Part shown: piece after piece, positions 52,749 through 61,769 of the stretch | How positions within the stretch are numbered: the first letter of the stretch is position 1 | Layout of the letters: each line of letters starts with the position of its first letter | Origin: Pseudooceanicola lipolyticus | Lineage (GTDB): Bacteria > Pseudomonadota > Alphaproteobacteria > Rhodobacterales > Rhodobacteraceae | Length of the DNA: 64,000 nucleotides | NCBI RefSeq assembly: GCF_002786325.1 | Contig: NZ_PGTB01000003.1 | Coordinates: forward strand, 1 to 64,000 | Reading direction: 5' to 3' | Notes under the pieces: generated by a model | Seen by the model: only the letters and a program-made list of their open reading frames with translations | Told to the model about the DNA's origin: nothing | The model's database searches: none | Translations under genes and position numbers: made by a program

Positions 52749-54214
52749 TGCGGGTATCTAAGATTCCGCTGGTTCTTGGCTTTCCACTTTTCTTGGGTGC
52801 CTGCGCTACCGCAGTACCGGTAAGCTACACCGAACCGAAGGCCGGTTTTGCCAATGTGGCCAGCCAGATTACGCCAGCGATCGGCAAACGGACCGTGTTT
52901 GCGGAAACGCAGGCCGAAAACGAAGCTCTCAAGAAACAGGTGCACAGCATGGTGCATCGGAAGACGATCTCGGCCGATACGGCGGTTCAGGTTGCGCTGC
53001 TGAACAATAAGGGTCTGCAAGCGTCTTACGCCAATGTTGGCCTCTCGGCCGCTGAGGCTTGGCAGCAATCGACGCCGGAAAACCCGATCGTCTCAATTGG
53101 TGTCTTGGGAATCGGTGCGCCTGAACTCGGTGCCTACAGGGCGATCGAAGGGCTGATCCGGTCGAACGTCCTCGATGCCACCACGCGTAAACAGCGTATG
53201 GCCATTGCTGATGCAAGCTTCAGGCAGGCTCAGCTCAATGCCGTGAACGACACACTCGCACTGGCAAATCAGACGCGAAAGGCATGGGTCGATGCAGTCG
53301 CCGCCTTCGAGGCAGTGAGTTATCTGCGGCGCGCGAAAGCGACCTCTGACGCCGGCTCTGAACTGGCGATGAGGTTGGGCGAGACCGGCGCACTCAACAA
53401 AGCTGGGCAGGCCCGCGAACAGGCATTCAATGCCGAACTGGCGGGGCAACTTGCACAGGCACGATTGAACGCCACTCGGTCCAAGGAGGCTTTGACCAGG
53501 TTGATGGGTCTCTGGGGCACCGAAGTCGATTACTATGTGCCAGATGCCCTTCCTGCACTGCCGCGTTCTGTCGGCCGTGTGACCGACATCGAGGCCAAGG
53601 CGCTCCGAAACCGGGTGGATCTCCGTGTTGCCAAACTTGGCCTGGAAGCGCAGGCCAAGGCGTTTGGTCTGACCGACCAGACCCGCATTGTCAGCGATCT
53701 GGAGATCGTTGCGGGAGCCGAATTTGAGCGTGAAGTTGAAGGCAGTGGCGACATTGAAACCAAGACTTTGCCTCAGGTGGAAGTGGAGTTCGCGATCCCG
53801 ATCTACGACACCGGCAAGGCCCGGATGCGCAAGGCGGAATTGTCTTATCTTCAAGCGGCCAACGTGCTCGCAGAGAAGGCCGTGAACGTCCGGTCTGAAG
53901 CGCGCGGTGCTGAAGCCTCTTATCATGCCGCATACAAAATCGCGCGCCACTACCGCGACGTTCTGGTGCCGCTACGCACGACCGTCGAAGAAGAGGGTTT
54001 GCTGTCCTACAACGGCATGATCACCAACACTTTCGAGCTGCTGACTGATGTGCGCGAGAAACTTGCCGCATCCCTGGAAGCGGCAAATGCAAAACGCGAA
54101 TTCTATATGGCACAGGCCGATCTGACCGCCGCGATCTATGGCGGCGGCGAAGGCGGCGGTGGTGCTGGTGGAGAAGGCGCATCACTTGCCGCCGGTGGCG
54201 GCGCAGGACACTGA
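52748..54214 (+). CDS. TolC-family outer-membrane efflux lipoprotein
   Basis: The 488-residue protein has a lipobox (FLGACATAV, Cys about 17) and two TolC-type helical halves (LLNNKGLQASYANVGLSAAEAW, about 85; VEVEFAIPIYDTGKARMRKAEL, about 353), and ends in a Gly-rich tail. Such proteins form the outer-membrane channel of metal or drug pumps. No RND pump or membrane fusion protein is encoded nearby; it lies between a lipoprotein and a multicopper oxidase. Confidence 0.85.
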   Translation: MRVSKIPLVLGFPLFLGACATAVPVSYTEPKAGFANVASQITPAIGKRTVFAETQAENEALKKQVHSMVHRKTISADTAVQVALLNNKGLQASYANVGLSAAEAWQQSTPENPIVSIGVLGIGAPELGAYRAIEGLIRSNVLDATTRKQRMAIADASFRQAQLNAVNDTLALANQTRKAWVDAVAAFEAVSYLRRAKATSDAGSELAMRLGETGALNKAGQAREQAFNAELAGQLAQARLNATRSKEALTRLMGLWGTEVDYYVPDALPALPRSVGRVTDIEAKALRNRVDLRVAKLGLEAQAKAFGLTDQTRIVSDLEIVAGAEFEREVEGSGDIETKTLPQVEVEFAIPIYDTGKARMRKAELSYLQAANVLAEKAVNVRSEARGAEASYHAAYKIARHYRDVLVPLRTTVEEEGLLSYNGMITNTFELLTDVREKLAASLEAANAKREFYMAQADLTAAIYGGGEGGGGAGGEGASLAAGGGAGH

Positions 54215-54225
54215 AAGGAACTGAC

Positions 54226-55584
54226 ATGTTGAACAGACGTCAATTACTCGGAGCCGGCGCCGCAGGTGCAACGCTGGTCTCTTCAAAAGCCTGGGGTCAA
54301 ACCCTGAACATGGGCCTCCCCGAAGCCGCGCAGATGGACAGTGCGGCAACGGCGATTACGGCGCGTCCGTCGTCAGGGCCGGACTACACACCTGTGGTCA
54401 CGCTGAACGGGTGGACCCTGCCGCACCGGATGAACAACGGGGTCAAGGAATTTCACCTCGTCGCCGAACCGGTAGAGCGCGAACTTGCAGACGGCATGAT
54501 TGCGCATCTGTGGGGCTACAACGGCCAGTCCACCGGTCCAACGATCGAAGCAGTCGAAGGCGACCGGATCCGCATCTACGTCACCAACAAGCTGCCGGAA
54601 GGCACCACGGTGCATTGGCACGGGCTCATCCTGCCCTCGGGCATGGATGGGGTCTCCGGGTTGAGTCATCCCAGCATCCCGCCAGGGAAAACGTTTGTCT
54701 ACGAATTCGACTTGGTGAAGTCCGGCACGTTCATGTACCACCCCCATGGCGACGAAATGACCCAGATGGCGATGGGGATGATGGGCATGTTCGTGGTCCA
54801 CCCCAAGGACCCATCGTTTATGCCGGTGGATCGCGATTTTCTTATCATGCTGAATGCCTTTGACATCGATCCCGGCACATACGTGCCCCGCATCATGACG
54901 ATGACGGACTTCAACCTGTGGACGTGGAACAGTCGGATCTTCCCCGACATCGATCCGCTGGTCGTGAACAAGGGCGACAAGGTGCGCGTACGCGTCGGCA
55001 ACCTCACGATGACAAACCACCCGATCCACATGCACGGCTATGACTTCAAGGTCACCTGTACGGATGGCGGATGGGTGCCCGAGGCGGCGCAATGGCCAGA
55101 GGTCAGCATCGACATTCCCGTGGGCGCGATGCGCGCCTATGAGTTCGTCGCGGACCATCTGGGTGACTGGGCAATCCACTGCCACAAGTCGCACCACACG
55201 ATGAATGCCATGGGTCACGATGTGCCGACGTTCATCGGGGTCAACAAGAAACCACTGACCCAGAAGATCCGTCAGTTCCAGCCGGAATACATGCCCATGG
55301 GCATGTCCGGCATGGGGGACATGGCGAAAATGGAAATGCCGCTGCCTGACAACACTATCCCCATGATGACGGGTTGGGGGCCCTACGGCCCCATCGAGAT
55401 GGGCGGCATGTTTTCGGTCGTAAAGGTGCGGGACGGCATCGACGCGGACGATTACTCCGATCCCGGCTGGTACGAAAATCCTCCGGGCGAGATGGCCTAC
55501 GAATGGACCGGCGAATTGCCCGAGTTTGCCTCGAACAACAGTCCCAAGACCATTCTCACACCAAAGCCAAACTCGAAGGGCTGA
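54226..55584 (+). CDS. Multicopper oxidase (PcoA/CopA-oxidase-like), Tat-exported
   Basis: The 452-residue protein has a Tat-like signal (NRRQLLGAGAAG), HWHGL (about 128), MYHPHGDEM (about 169), HPIHMHGYDF (about 265) and HCHKSHHTMNAM (about 324), with Met-rich stretches (about 362-385). It diverges from the CumA-like pair at 17377 and 40176. It is 11 nt after the TolC-like gene. Periplasmic Cu(I) oxidation is the likely role. Confidence 0.9.
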   Translation: MLNRRQLLGAGAAGATLVSSKAWGQTLNMGLPEAAQMDSAATAITARPSSGPDYTPVVTLNGWTLPHRMNNGVKEFHLVAEPVERELADGMIAHLWGYNGQSTGPTIEAVEGDRIRIYVTNKLPEGTTVHWHGLILPSGMDGVSGLSHPSIPPGKTFVYEFDLVKSGTFMYHPHGDEMTQMAMGMMGMFVVHPKDPSFMPVDRDFLIMLNAFDIDPGTYVPRIMTMTDFNLWTWNSRIFPDIDPLVVNKGDKVRVRVGNLTMTNHPIHMHGYDFKVTCTDGGWVPEAAQWPEVSIDIPVGAMRAYEFVADHLGDWAIHCHKSHHTMNAMGHDVPTFIGVNKKPLTQKIRQFQPEYMPMGMSGMGDMAKMEMPLPDNTIPMMTGWGPYGPIEMGGMFSVVKVRDGIDADDYSDPGWYENPPGEMAYEWTGELPEFASNNSPKTILTPKPNSKG

Positions 55585-55630
55585 ACGGCCCTTCGTCAAC
55601 TCCAACCAAACCAACTTACAGGACAATGAA

Positions 55631-56347
55631 ATGAGAAATCTTCTTTTGACGACAAGCTTCGCGTTGGTGCTTTCGGCACCAGCATTTGCCGCAGGCACAC
55701 ATGATGGCGGGCACGGTGAGACCAAGCCGACCGCCATGATGATCGGCATGCCGGGTGAAGCCGCCAATGTGGACCGCACAATTGATGTCACTCTGCTCGA
55801 AAACGACGAAGGCGAAATGCTGATCGAGAGCGAAGAGATGACCATCAAGGAGGGTGAAACCATCCGCTTCAACATCACGAACAAGGGTGAGCTGGAGCAT
55901 GAATTCGTCCTTGATACAGTCGAGCGCAACGCCGAGCACAAGATCGAAATGGCCAAGATGGATATGGAACACGACGACCCGAACCGAATCCGTCTCGATG
56001 CGGGCGCTTCGGGTGAGGTCGTCTGGACGTTCGCGAATGCTGGTACGTTCGAAGCGGCGTGCCTAATTCCGGGTCACTACGAATCCGGCATGCACCGAGC
56101 GGTCTCAGTGGGGGACCAGATGGCTCAGGCTGACGTGGAATACACGAGCGGGACCATCAAGAAGATCGACGCCAAGGCCGGCAAGGTCACAATCATCCAC
56201 GGCCCGCTGGTCAACCTCGACATGCCCGCGATGACCATGGTGTTCCGCGCCGACGAGGCAATGATGGCCAAGATGTCCGAAGGTCAGGACATCGAATTCG
56301 TCGCAGACCGCGTGAAGGGAAAACTGACCGTCACACAGATGAAGTGA
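55631..56347 (+). CDS. Cupredoxin-CusF fusion protein
   Basis: The 238-residue exported protein joins a cupredoxin domain (blue-copper ligands LEHEFVLD, about 93, and CLIPGHYESGM, about 145) to a C-terminal CusF domain (HGPLVNLDMPAMTMVFR, about 193-209, with Trp replaced by Phe). Both halves bind copper, so it may pass Cu between the oxidase and an exporter. A strong terminator follows. Confidence 0.88.
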   Translation: MRNLLLTTSFALVLSAPAFAAGTHDGGHGETKPTAMMIGMPGEAANVDRTIDVTLLENDEGEMLIESEEMTIKEGETIRFNITNKGELEHEFVLDTVERNAEHKIEMAKMDMEHDDPNRIRLDAGASGEVVWTFANAGTFEAACLIPGHYESGMHRAVSVGDQMAQADVEYTSGTIKKIDAKAGKVTIIHGPLVNLDMPAMTMVFRADEAMMAKMSEGQDIEFVADRVKGKLTVTQMK

Positions 56348-56358
56348 TGACAGTTAGT

Positions 56359-56393
56359 GGGGCCGGGGCAATCACCCCGGCCCCAACTTTTTG
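56359..56393 (+). terminator. Strong intrinsic terminator
   Basis: A perfect 10-bp stem GGGGCCGGGG/CCCCGGCCCC (56359-56368 and 56375-56384) is followed by AACTTTTTG. It ends the TolC-oxidase-cupredoxin unit. Confidence 0.88.
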
Positions 56394-56453
56394 AGGCGTT
56401 ACTCTGCAAGCAAGAATATCTCGTAAAATCAAGCGCTACGGAGGTAGCCGAGC

Positions 56454-56987
56454 ATGATGAATTTCCTGAAAACCTGCACCACCGCCCTTATGCTCGTCTT
56501 TCCGGCTTTCTCAGTGAACGCTTCCAGTGGCAAAGGCCAGCAACCTCATGCGCGGGCCTTCGAAGTGCCTGGCCATAATCCGATCGGGAAACCCGGCGAT
56601 GGCTCCACTTTCGACAGGTCGATCGAAATATCCATCAGGGAGACAGAAAGCGGATACATGCTTTTCGAGCCGGACGCGATCCAGATTGAAAAGGGATCGG
56701 TCGTTCGGTTTTTGATCGGCAATACGGGCGCTCTGGATCACGAGTTCTTTCTCGGCTCCTTTGACGAAATTGCGAAACATCAGCAGTGGATGCGCGAACA
56801 CCCCGATATGCAACATGATCGCGCCAACTCGGTTTTGATCCCAAGTGGACAAAATGCCGAGCTGGTCTGGGAGTTCTCCGATATGACGAACCTGGAGTTC
56901 GTATGCTTGATACCCGGCCACCGGGAAGCGGGCATGTGGGGCGTCATCATCGTGCACGATCACCTTGCGCCGAAATCCAAGGGTTAG
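56454..56987 (+). CDS. Exported cupredoxin
   Basis: The 177-residue protein has a signal peptide (about 1-24) and a cupredoxin fold with DHEFFLGS (about 101) and CLIPGHREAGMW (about 154). It is related to the N-terminal half of the fusion protein at 55631 but lacks CusF. It is separated from that gene by the strong terminator and followed by an ABC-type membrane protein. Confidence 0.8.
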   Translation: MMNFLKTCTTALMLVFPAFSVNASSGKGQQPHARAFEVPGHNPIGKPGDGSTFDRSIEISIRETESGYMLFEPDAIQIEKGSVVRFLIGNTGALDHEFFLGSFDEIAKHQQWMREHPDMQHDRANSVLIPSGQNAELVWEFSDMTNLEFVCLIPGHREAGMWGVIIVHDHLAPKSKG

Positions 56988-56995
56988 AATTTTTG

Positions 56996-58318
56996 ATGTC
57001 ACTCCTGGACAGGTATCACGTGCTTGTACACAACGTATCTGCCGCGTTCGGGTACGACTACAGCGATGCGACGCCAGACTGGGTTCACCCGTTCATTCAT
57101 CTGATACTGGTCTTGGCACCAGCGCTGCTGATCACTGTCGGCTCATATCTTGCTATTCGCGGCATTCTCAAGCTTTGGAAGCGCCGTCACACCCCCACGT
57201 TCCACCCTGAACCCATACGGGGGCTTGAAGGCAGTCTTTTCAGCACGGTCCTGCGCTACTCCAGAAGGCAGCAGGCATTGATGATTGTAGTCAGCCTCAT
57301 CGCGATGCCTATTCTATATTTGACCCTCGAACTGCCAAAGCAGATCGTAAACAACGCTTTGGATTCTGATCATTTCCCCGTTGCCGTTTTGGGACGAGAC
57401 GTCGATCAGGTCGTTTTCCTAATGCTTCTCTGTGGTCTCTACCTTTTGGCGATCATCCTGAATGGGCTAAACAAATATGGCCTTAACGTGTTCAAGGGAT
57501 ATGTAGCTGAGCGTTTTTTGCGGCGCTTCCGGCTGCTGGTCTATCGGCAATGGCGCAGCGATCCCGACTCCCGAAACCAGAGCGAAATCGTCCCTATTCT
57601 CGCACAGGAAGTTGAGCCCATAGGTGGCTTCGCGGCAGATGTCCTCACGCTGCCAATCCTACAAGGTGGTACACTGTTGACGATCCTGTTTTTCATGTTC
57701 GTTCAGGACCCTGTGTTGGGTGCCGCCGCACTGACCGTGCTGCCAATCCAGCTCGTGCTGCTGCCCAAGCTACAGCGGCGAGTCAACGCCCTTTCACGTA
57801 CAAGAATCAAGGAAGTCCGACAGCTCGGCAGACAGCTTAGCGAACAGCTGCATGAACGGCAGGTCAATCCGACCGGACTGCTACCGGCCGGAGCGAGTTT
57901 TAGAGAGCTTGAGCACGTCCGCAGGAAGATTTTCCGCCTGAAGTTCTTCATCAAGGCCCTCAACAATTTTCTAACCGCGCTGACCCCATTCCTGTTCTAC
58001 TCATTGGGAGGATATTTCGTCATCGAAGGGCGTATTACACTCGGTGCCCTGGTGGCCGTCCTAGCCGCACACAAAGACTTCTCGGCACCGCTTAAAGAAC
58101 TCTTCAATTACTATCAGACGCTGGAAGACACGCGGATCCGGTACCACGAAATCACGACCTTTTTCAACAAATCGATCCAGCAATCCGCAATTGTTCAAGC
58201 AGACAACACCATGCCGCAGGAGGTCAGTCAATTCGAGCAAGCCCAACTGAGATACCCGGCTTCGTCTCTAAAAAGGCAGGGGGCCATCGCAACATCACGA
58301 GAGAGTTTGATAGTATGA
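56996..58318 (+). CDS. ABC exporter transmembrane domain without ATPase domain
   Basis: The 440-residue protein has an N-terminal hydrophobic segment (about 37-55) and a type I ABC exporter membrane domain (about 80-410; FKGYVAERFLRRFRLLVYRQW, EPIGGFAADVLTLPILQGG). It stops about 30 residues after the point where the ATPase domain should begin, and no Walker A is present here or in the next genes. The stop overlaps the cytochrome c start (ATGA), so the truncation is built into the operon. It would need an ATPase from elsewhere or have another role. Confidence 0.75.
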   Translation: MSLLDRYHVLVHNVSAAFGYDYSDATPDWVHPFIHLILVLAPALLITVGSYLAIRGILKLWKRRHTPTFHPEPIRGLEGSLFSTVLRYSRRQQALMIVVSLIAMPILYLTLELPKQIVNNALDSDHFPVAVLGRDVDQVVFLMLLCGLYLLAIILNGLNKYGLNVFKGYVAERFLRRFRLLVYRQWRSDPDSRNQSEIVPILAQEVEPIGGFAADVLTLPILQGGTLLTILFFMFVQDPVLGAAALTVLPIQLVLLPKLQRRVNALSRTRIKEVRQLGRQLSEQLHERQVNPTGLLPAGASFRELEHVRRKIFRLKFFIKALNNFLTALTPFLFYSLGGYFVIEGRITLGALVAVLAAHKDFSAPLKELFNYYQTLEDTRIRYHEITTFFNKSIQQSAIVQADNTMPQEVSQFEQAQLRYPASSLKRQGAIATSRESLIV

Positions 58319-58755
58319 AATGGGCAGCGATATTTTTTGCTCTGGTCGCCGTCGCTGCAGCAGTATGGTTCATTGTGCAACCGAGCCACACTCGGACGGG
58401 CGCCCAGAGGCAGGACAGCATCGCGCTTCCCGCGGGTGCTCTCGCTACTGTCAAGCTACCAAACAGTTTCACAGAGCAGGAGCAAATCGGCGCAAGCGCT
58501 TATGATGCGGTCTGTTCCGCTTGCCATGGCCGAAACGCGCAGGGCCAAGATGGCGTCGCTCCTCCGCTTGTTCACAAGATCTATGAACCCAGCCACCACG
58601 GCGACATGGCGTTTGTCCTCGCAGCGCAGAATGGAGTTCGGGCGCACCACTGGGAATTTGGCAACATGCCAGCGGTTGAAGGCGTGACGCGCTCAGACAT
58701 CCTTGCTATCGTGGCGTACATTCGAGCTTTGCAGCGGGCCAACGGAATTGACTAA
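58315..58755 (+). CDS. Class I c-type cytochrome (paralogue 3)
   Basis: The 146-residue protein has an N-terminal anchor (about 3-20), haem site CSACHG (about 67) and a likely Met ligand in FGNMPAVEGV (about 116). It differs clearly from the other two cytochromes. It overlaps the preceding ABC-type gene and is followed by a sialidase-like gene. Confidence 0.87.
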   Translation: MKWAAIFFALVAVAAAVWFIVQPSHTRTGAQRQDSIALPAGALATVKLPNSFTEQEQIGASAYDAVCSACHGRNAQGQDGVAPPLVHKIYEPSHHGDMAFVLAAQNGVRAHHWEFGNMPAVEGVTRSDILAIVAYIRALQRANGID

Positions 58756-58849
58756 GCATTTTCGTCGGTCAAAAGAATGGGAGTTGGCGCACGGTCAATC
58801 AGCATTTGGTTTGCCACAGAAAAGCAATAACGGTGGGAAAATTCTGTTC

Positions 58850-59230
58850 ATGATTAAATATTCTGCTGCGTCGACTCTGATCCTTGGTGCATTGTTCGCT
58901 TCGTCCACCGCATCATACGCGGAGGAAACCGGATTATTCAGATTGACCGACCGCGGATCACCTGTTGGCATCAATGCTCGCGAACCATCACTCGCACCCT
59001 TGTCGGATGGCAGGGTTTTGCTGAGCTGGACCGAAGAAAGCGGAACCGAAGCGGAAGTTCGCATGGCCATCCTCAACGGCAGTGAGTGGTCGGACGTCCG
59101 CACAATTAATGTATCGTCAAAGACTTACATCAACTGGGCCGACTTCCCTTCGGTAGTGGCGCTTGCTGGTGGCGGTTTGGCGGCACAATGGCTAGGGTCA
59201 GGATGCATTGATTTCAGTTGCGCTGCGTGA
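58850..59230 (+). pseudogene. Sialidase-like exported protein, 3' part removed by IS insertion
   Basis: The frame starts at ATG 58850 with a signal peptide (about 1-23) and a sialidase/BNR-type N-terminal part (REPSLAPLSDGRVLLSW, about 46-62; ALAGGGLAAQWL). The IS element begins at 59195, and the frame then runs 36 nt into the element to a stop. Beyond the IS at 60027 no continuation of this protein exists, so the insertion also marks a deletion or rearrangement. Confidence 0.7.
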
Positions 59231-59258
59231 TTCACGCCTCCGAAAACGGAGCGATGAC

Positions 59259-59606
59259 ATGAGCGATCTCTTCTGGCTGACCGACGCGCAGATGGCACGT
59301 TTGGCTCCCTTCTTTCCCAAGTCACACGGGAAGCCCCGGGTTGATGACAAGCGAGTGCTGAGCGGGATTATCTTCATCAATCGCAATGGCTTGCGTTGGC
59401 GTGACGCTCCTGCTGCATATGGTCCTCACAAAACACTTTACAGCCGCTGGAAGCGTTGGAGCGAAAAGGGGATCTTCGCGCGGATGATGGCCGGACTGGC
59501 GGCGGAACACGGTGAGAAGACGACCGTGATGATCGACGCGACACACCTCAAGGCTCACCGAACGGCGACCAGCATGGCCGTCAAAAAGGGGGGCGTGGTC
59601 GCCTGA
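59259..59606 (+). CDS. IS5-family transposase, OrfA part
   Basis: The 115-residue product has the IS5 N-terminal HTH region (LFWLTDAQMARLAPFF, NRNGLRWRDAPA) and the first catalytic Asp in MIDATHLKAH. A slippery run AAAAAGGGGGG (59583-59593) would move ribosomes -1 into the second frame, giving the full DDE transposase. Confidence 0.85.
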   Translation: MSDLFWLTDAQMARLAPFFPKSHGKPRVDDKRVLSGIIFINRNGLRWRDAPAAYGPHKTLYSRWKRWSEKGIFARMMAGLAAEHGEKTTVMIDATHLKAHRTATSMAVKKGGVVA

Positions 59607-59626
59607 TTGGTCGCACCAAGGGCGGC

Positions 59627-60016
59627 ATGAACACCAAGCTGCACGCCATCTGCGACAGTCAGGGACGACCGATCGACCTGTTCGTCACCGCTGGACAGGT
59701 CAGCGACTACATCGGCGCACGGGCGCTGCTCGGTGGCCTGCCAAACGTCAAATGGCTACTCGGGGATCGCGGCTATGATGCTGACTGGTTCAGAGAAGCG
59801 TTGCAGGACAAGGGGATACGTGCCTGCATCCCAGGACGGAAGAAACGCAAGACGCCGGTCAAATATGACAAGCGGAGATACAAACGGCGTAACCGCATCG
59901 AAATCATGTTCGGCAGGCTCAAGGACTGGCGGCGCGTCGCGACCCGCTATGACCGATGCCCCAAGGTGTTCCTCTCAGCCATCGCCCTCGCGGCTCTCGT
60001 CATTTACTGGTTATGA
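59627..60016 (+). CDS. IS5-family transposase, OrfB part
   Basis: The 129-residue product carries the second Asp in LLGDRGYDADWFR and the Glu in NRIEIMFGRLKDWRR. It is read mainly as the C-terminal half of the frameshift fusion; the joining frame opens near 59594 (GRLIGRTKGG). Confidence 0.85.
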   Translation: MNTKLHAICDSQGRPIDLFVTAGQVSDYIGARALLGGLPNVKWLLGDRGYDADWFREALQDKGIRACIPGRKKRKTPVKYDKRRYKRRNRIEIMFGRLKDWRRVATRYDRCPKVFLSAIALAALVIYWL

Positions 60017-60060
60017 ATCCTGACCCTAGCGCAAGATTTCACCATAGAAATCTTCCTCTA

Positions 60061-60474
60061 TCACCTCCCTGCGGAAGATTTCCTGGCGGCGCCGGCATAG
60101 CCGGTGCCGCCAGCGTTTGGTCGATAATCCAAGAAGAGTTCGCCGGTATCCTTCATGGCGACACTTTGCGGACGAAACCCATCATCGCCCTGACCAGCTT
60201 TGCCCGGCTCTGTCGTCTCCAGCACTTGTTGGTAGTCGTAAGCCGCGGCTCGCGCATCATCTCTGATCCGGCCCGACGTTTCGTTCAGACAGTTCAGATA
60301 ATCCTCGACCTCGCTGAAGTAGCGCCGAAACTCCGCCCGTACCTCAGCACCGGAAAGCCCGGCATCGAGAAGGTGTGCAGCCTCTGGCCTGATAGGCTCG
60401 ATACACAGTTCTTGGGCCGTCCCAGAAACCGTGAGAGCAGCCACGATGGCCGCCGATAAGATGAGCGGTTTCAT
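60061..60474 (-). CDS. Hypothetical exported protein downstream of repC-like gene
   Basis: The 137-residue protein has a signal peptide (about 1-20) and a Cys pair (LCIEPIRPEA, about 23; LNCLNE, about 61), with a helical middle. It overlaps the repC-like gene start region by 1 nt, so it is in the same operon. A hairpin at its 3' end (GGCGGCGCCGGC/GCCGGTGCCGCC, about 60085-60112) lies inside the coding end. No family was recognised. Confidence 0.6.
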   Translation of the reverse strand: MKPLILSAAIVAALTVSGTAQELCIEPIRPEAAHLLDAGLSGAEVRAEFRRYFSEVEDYLNCLNETSGRIRDDARAAAYDYQQVLETTEPGKAGQGDDGFRPQSVAMKDTGELFLDYRPNAGGTGYAGAARKSSAGR

Positions 60475-61700
60475 CAGCGCCTCCTGCTCCGTTCATTCAG
60501 CCCGATCAGGCTTCCCATGATGTTCAAAGAACCGGTCCGCTGCGCCCGCACCATACCGCGCAGATACGCCCCTGCCGAAAGGATGGTGATCTCCGGATCG
60601 GCAACCTTGGCATCGGTGATCAGAACACAAAGCATCGCTGCATCCTCCTCAAGCACGCCCACGGCCTCATCCCAGGCAGATTGGTGGATACCCAACTCAG
60701 GTAGACGCTTCTGCGCGGCGATCACGAAGGAATGGAAATCCAGCCTGCCGCGCTTCTGTCGCTCGATGTCGAGCCACATCTTCATCTCTTCGGAACAAAG
60801 GCCGTACAGACGGTCACAGCCAAGTTTCTGAATGAATTTGGACTTGTGCGCCTCGCTGGCCACCCCATCCTGTCTTTCTAAGCAACGGACGCGGCCGCTA
60901 GGCTGCGGCCCAGAAACGGTGGATCGCGTGGGCTTGCCCACGCTCCGCGTATCGTTATGGTCGTTACAAGGTACTTCGTTAGAATCTTGAGTTGTATCTT
61001 GTATATGAGAGCGCTCGTTGTCGAGCGATCGATCATGCGTTTCGTGCAGCAAGTTAGACGCAGAAATCGTCAGCGCTTCGGCTTCAGCCTCGTGGTTCTG
61101 AAGCTCTTCGAGCGACATCCGATGAAGCGCCTGGCCTGACGGCCACCCTGCGAAATTCTGATGGATGCGCTCGACCTCTGCTGCCAGCCTATGACACCCG
61201 ACCAGCTCGCGCAGGATACCTTTTAGGTGCCGCTTATGCGAGCTGCGCTGCCCTCGCAGGCGGGCATGAGCCCTGCGATCTGCCTCGATCTCGTCGCGCA
61301 GAGACAGAAACTCTTCGACGCGCGCGATCGCCACGCCGAAGAAGACGCCGCAACCGGAGAAGCCGGACCGCGCCCCATTGGCCATGGTCCGCTTCTCGAT
61401 GAGCCCCGCGCGGACAAGCGCCGCCTCGTGTTGCCGGATACGACAGGCCGTGACGCCACGCTTGTGCGCGATCTCGTTCTGGCTGAGGTAACAGCAGGGT
61501 TCATCTACGCCGCACTTGAACGCGCTCGGCCTGGTCGACGCAATCATGGTGCGAAAGGTCATCATCGCGGCAGCACCGACGCCAAGGCAGGAAGCAACCG
61601 CGTCCACAAGCGCGACAAAGCCGTCACGCTCCATGCCGCGTGGAAGCGTTGGTTTGACGGCCTCGCACCGTCGGGCAGGCAAAGATTGGGGTACATGCAT
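60474..61700 (-). CDS. Solitary RepC-like replication initiator
   Basis: The 408-residue protein resembles the RepC N-terminal domain: FVALVDAVASCLGVGAAAMMTF (about 28-49), the winged-helix stretch LSQNEIAHKRGVTACRIRQHE (about 70-90) and EEFLSLRDEIEADRRAH (about 126). A divergent, polar central region and a C-terminal helical domain follow. No repA or repB lies nearby. The start at 61700 is chosen over an in-frame upstream start at 61784. It could be a second replicon fused into this molecule; the function as initiator is inferred from domain layout. Confidence 0.75.
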   Translation of the reverse strand: MHVPQSLPARRCEAVKPTLPRGMERDGFVALVDAVASCLGVGAAAMMTFRTMIASTRPSAFKCGVDEPCCYLSQNEIAHKRGVTACRIRQHEAALVRAGLIEKRTMANGARSGFSGCGVFFGVAIARVEEFLSLRDEIEADRRAHARLRGQRSSHKRHLKGILRELVGCHRLAAEVERIHQNFAGWPSGQALHRMSLEELQNHEAEAEALTISASNLLHETHDRSLDNERSHIQDTTQDSNEVPCNDHNDTRSVGKPTRSTVSGPQPSGRVRCLERQDGVASEAHKSKFIQKLGCDRLYGLCSEEMKMWLDIERQKRGRLDFHSFVIAAQKRLPELGIHQSAWDEAVGVLEEDAAMLCVLITDAKVADPEITILSAGAYLRGMVRAQRTGSLNIMGSLIGLNERSRRR

Positions 61701-61769
61701 CTCTTCGTTCCTCGTTCGTCTGAAGCGAGGCGGCGGCAGGCAAACGTCTACAGGTCGCAAAAATGCGTT

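Larger units (their letters stand above)
59195..60026 (+). mobile_element. IS5-family (IS427-like) insertion sequence, 832 bp
   Basis: The ends are inverted repeats beginning GGGTCAGGAT (left 59195, right ending at 60026), and TA flanks both sides (59193-59194 and 60027-60028), the 2-bp duplication typical for the IS427 group. It contains a two-frame transposase. The element looks intact. Confidence 0.85.
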
